Source: Epiperipatus broadwayi (Eukaryota; Onychophora; Udeonychophora; Euonychophora; Peripatidae). Taken from it: a DNA stretch of 64,000 bases. The stretch covers positions 2,955,147-3,019,146 of the forward strand of contig JAQFVV010006313.1 in assembly GCA_028023455.1 (NCBI GenBank), read 5' to 3'. The notes beneath the pieces were generated by a model, which saw nothing but the letters and a program-made list of their open reading frames with translations, was not told where the DNA came from and did not search any database. Every line of letters begins with the position of its first letter. Position 1 is the first letter of the stretch. Below, in pieces: positions 58,811 to 64,000 of this stretch. Both the position numbers and the translations under genes were made by a program.

Positions 58811-59600
58811 TTACCGGTTAAACAAGCAATACCCGAAGAAGACATAATAGTACATTGTGTTATATAATAATCTCTGCATTATTACTAACAGCTAAATGTA
58901 TTTTGAAAGTTTAAATAAATTTTGATTTTTTTAAAAAAACATTTAGTGATTGATATTGATGATGGAAATGGTCAACATACAATTATAATCACTTTCACAG
59001 TCTGCATTAACACTTAACTGCATTTATAAAGTGTGTTTACTCATTATAAGTCATGCTTATATGAAACGGTTTTGTCTGTTACTAGGAGATTTATTTCAAT
59101 AATGCATTAACATAATCAGGCTTACTTAAATTCATCTATTACATTGCAGCAATGATGAGTCAACAGAAATTAGCTAATGACTACACATGTAATTTGTAGT
59201 AATATGTCTCATACCATGTGACAACATATTGCATATGTACAGTAATTGCTATACATTCTTGTTTAATAAGATTTTTATGACAATTAAATATTTAAAATAA
59301 GGAATGTGTTCAATATTATTTATTTCAAGATTTTAAAAAATAATTTGCAATTTTGCTGCTAAAGTATCTTTTTTTATTTTATGTTATTTTTTGATTTTTA
59401 TTGTGGTATTGGATATTGCTTTTTCATTTTGAAAGAATCTTTATATATATAAACTGCTGGTTGTAATGATATATAAACCTAATTATTAGAATTTTGAGAT
59501 TTTATATTGAATTATTTTGTATTTGATTTGATAGTATATTTTAATTTAATTATGTTTGGATAATATTTAAATATTGTATGTCCTAATAATTGTTTTGTAG
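58811..59600. other. No gene seen
   Basis: AT-rich, no supported feature. Confidence 0.5.
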
Positions 59601-59667
59601 TTTTACAGGGAAATGTCCAAAAGAATGGTAAAGATATATATATTAGTTTTTTTTTTTTTATTTCTAG

Positions 59668-59745
59668 ATATCAAATACTTTCAACATAAAAGAAAAAGTG
59701 CAGAAGCATCTGAAATGGATTGCATCAAAAGAACGAGTACTATAA
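59668..59745 (+). CDS. Candidate terminal exon of a host gene, unrecognised
   Basis: A long T tract and tatttctag (59647-59667) form a strong 3' splice acceptor. It is followed by 25 codons reading ISNTFNIKEKVQKH and LKWIASKERVL, then TAA. The composition is protein-like (amphipathic, Lys/Glu-rich) rather than AT-biased noise. Immediately upstream, acag at 59605-59608 and a gtaaag donor at 59628 could frame a 19-bp exon followed by a 40-bp intron in the same frame (EMSKRM), but such sizes are unusual. The family is not recognised. It could be chance in 64 kb. Confidence 0.35.
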   Translation: MSNTFNIKEKVQKHLKWIASKERVL

Positions 59746-59749
59746 ACTT

Positions 59750-62160
<2,411 letters not shown>

Positions 62161-63515
62161 TTATTAAACTTTTAATTATTATTTTTTTCAACAAAATTTA
62201 CCTCAATCATATATTGATAAATAATTCAGTAGAATTTTTATTTCTTTACAAACAATCTTTTTTATAAATCTTTTAAGCTGCTTATAAATTATTTTTATGT
62301 TAATTTTTAATACAAATTACAAACATATAACACTGTTCATTCGCAAGTACAATACATATAGAGAGAGATAACACAATTTATAATAAAGTTGGAAAGAATT
62401 TAAAACAAAAAAATAAAAGACAAAAACTATATTATTATTGTTATTGTAAACATTTTTTTTTATTTAAAATATTGTTAATAAAAATAATATTGCTTATTAG
62501 CTATAAATAAATAACTTGGTCAATAGGTAATATGTCTGCATATTATAATAAATGGATAATTATTTATTAAGTGCGCAGCAAAATAAAGATATTGCTTCAC
62601 TATTATAAATTTCAATGTGCATTTGATACAGGTTAAGCCTATTTTAAAAGTATTTAAATGAATGAATAATTAAAAAATATACAAGTCAATATTAAAATCT
62701 TTTATAATATTAGTATATTATTTGGTATCTAGTATAAATAAAATTATATTTGTTATGATAGATTATTAAAGATTTATTATTATGATTTATAAAAGAATTT
62801 TTATTTGTGTTATTTTATTAAGGCAGGAAAACTGATAAAAAAAATTGATTAATATTTGACTGTAAGTTAAAGAGAGTGCGATTGTGGATAAATGTAGGGA
62901 GAAGAAAAATACATTGAACTGAGTAATGTGTATTTTCAAATCTCTCATTTTAAAACTGATATATAATAATAATCATATATTTTGAGTGATCAAAACCAAA
63001 AATATGAATTTCTAAACTAATAGATTGGAGGGAGGGATATATTCCCTGTATTTTATAATATTTCTCAGGAGTTTGGATAAAGTAGTTAATATAAAATAAT
63101 AAAATTATATAACATAAATATCTATCTTCAAAATGGGAAATCTAAATTGGAAAATGTTTTATGATATAAATATCTTATTTTAAAGTTAAACTGGTTAATT
63201 CTCCAAGAGTTATATTGAATTTAAAAAAACTGATCTGAGATACAATTTTCATCATAACTTCAGTTTTAATTATATTTAGAGCAAAAAAAAAATTACATTA
63301 ATAAAAACTAGACAACTCAGGAAAACAATAATTCTAAGACAAATAATGATAACCCTTTAAAATAAGAAAAAAAGAGAATTCCATCATCTGACATAATTAT
63401 TATTTTATTGTTTGTCCATAATTTATAATTTATTATTAACTACATTTAAATTACATGTTCATTGATAATTTCTTTGTATCCCTCATAAAAGTATATTTCA
63501 AATCATATATAATAC
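62161..63515. other. No gene seen
   Basis: AT-rich, no supported feature. Confidence 0.5.
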
Positions 63516-63522
63516 TTCTTAC

Positions 63523-63619
63523 CTGAGATAATCTATATCTTCAGAATATCTAAAAGTATTTGCATAAGAATTCTTCATTTTTATCTTGTCATCCAAAAGT
63601 GGACAAATCTCAAAAGCAT
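63523..63619 (-). CDS. Candidate internal host exon (97 bp), unrecognised protein
   Basis: Read on the minus strand, tgaatctttttcttatag is a textbook polypyrimidine tract and acceptor, and the 97-bp stretch ends in CTCAG followed by the donor GTAAGAAG (63522 downwards). One frame is open throughout and reads DAFEICPLLDDKIKMKNSYA then NTFRYSEDIDYL; the others are closed. Codons are less AT-biased than the flanks. The exon would be phase 1 at its start and phase 2 at its end, so it needs flanking exons: the upstream one beyond 64000 or not found, the downstream one at lower coordinates and not found. I do not recognise the protein. This is the best sign of a host gene in the window. Confidence 0.55.
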
Positions 63620-64000
63620 CTATAAGAAAAAGATTCATTCTCTTAAAAGATAAAAAGCAAATCATTACCAGAAGGTTTATATGCATTTGTCATCATATCA
63701 ATTAGCTTCTTGTCTATTCAAAAACTAGAAATTGTAGGCTATTGTCTGTATCACTGATAAAATGAGTTTCATCTCTTCATTTTATATTTTGTGTGTACAT
63801 CAGTGATGCTTATATTCTTTTTGCACATCAGTGTTGCCATCTTCTTATATTTATTGTCTCACAGAGATATAATTTATTTGCACATAGCTCATTTTCTAGC
63901 TATGGACTTGAAAATAATGTGATGCAAGATGTGTCAAAAATATTGACTCCACAACATGAGTATCAAGGCATAGGCAATAATCAGATTTCGATTATTTGCT
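63620..64000. other. No gene seen; presumed intron
   Basis: AT-rich sequence upstream (in the minus sense) of the candidate exon. It contains the acceptor tract at 63620-63640. Confidence 0.35.

Overview
This window looks like AT-rich intergenic DNA from an animal nuclear genome, roughly a quarter G+C by eye. The evidence is long TA and TAA microsatellites, absence of bacterial-style gene packing, decayed eukaryotic retrotransposons of the RTE and Penelope (PLE) groups, a hAT transposon, tRNA-like SINE remnants and spliceosomal-type exon borders. I cannot name the species; an invertebrate is my inference. No complete host gene is visible. Two short candidate host exons lie near the right end: 63523-63619 on the minus strand, with good acceptor and donor, and 59668-59745 on the plus strand.

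Layout. 0.6-2.9 kb: decayed hAT transposase (minus) with one terminal inverted repeat at 2930 and a palindrome inside it. 3.0-3.4 kb: a PLE fragment and a SINE-like piece. 6.6-8.1 kb and 60.7-62.2 kb: two copies of an unclassified dispersed repeat of about 1.5 kb, each downstream of a 100-bp TA array. 8.2-11.8 kb: a series of hairpin or palindromic elements. 14.6-17.6 kb: a nearly intact RTE LINE (minus) with a 921-codon endonuclease-reverse transcriptase frame. 21.5-22.1 kb: another palindromic element. 30-31.4 kb: PLE and RTE fragments. 36.9-38.9 kb: a decayed PLE of a second lineage. 39.9-40.7 kb: a 200-bp TAA tract and a possible LINE 3' end. 42.6-45.2 kb: an old RTE copy interrupted by a compound element. 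49.5-55.9 kb: a mosaic of two head-to-head PLE copies, a third substantial RTE copy and a PLE tail.

The most interesting object is the insertion at 42838-44183. It consists of 434/435-bp tandem units (two complete, one partial) followed by an inverted partial copy, flanked by a perfect 13-bp target-site duplication. Every copy carries a sequence that folds as a type I hammerhead ribozyme: CUGAGGA, a 4-bp helix II, GAAA, an ACC/GGU helix III, GUC, and a 6-bp helix I. This architecture matches a retrozyme, a non-coding retroelement of tandem ribozyme units. The EN+ PLEs in the same window are the kind of element thought to mobilise such units. Several PLE or palindromic elements here also carry weaker hammerhead-like stem-GAAA motifs.

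A second theme is inversion at the 5' ends of retroelements: the retrozyme, a 71-bp block of the RTE leader, and the PLE copies. Most of the remaining DNA is AT-rich sequence in which I see no gene.
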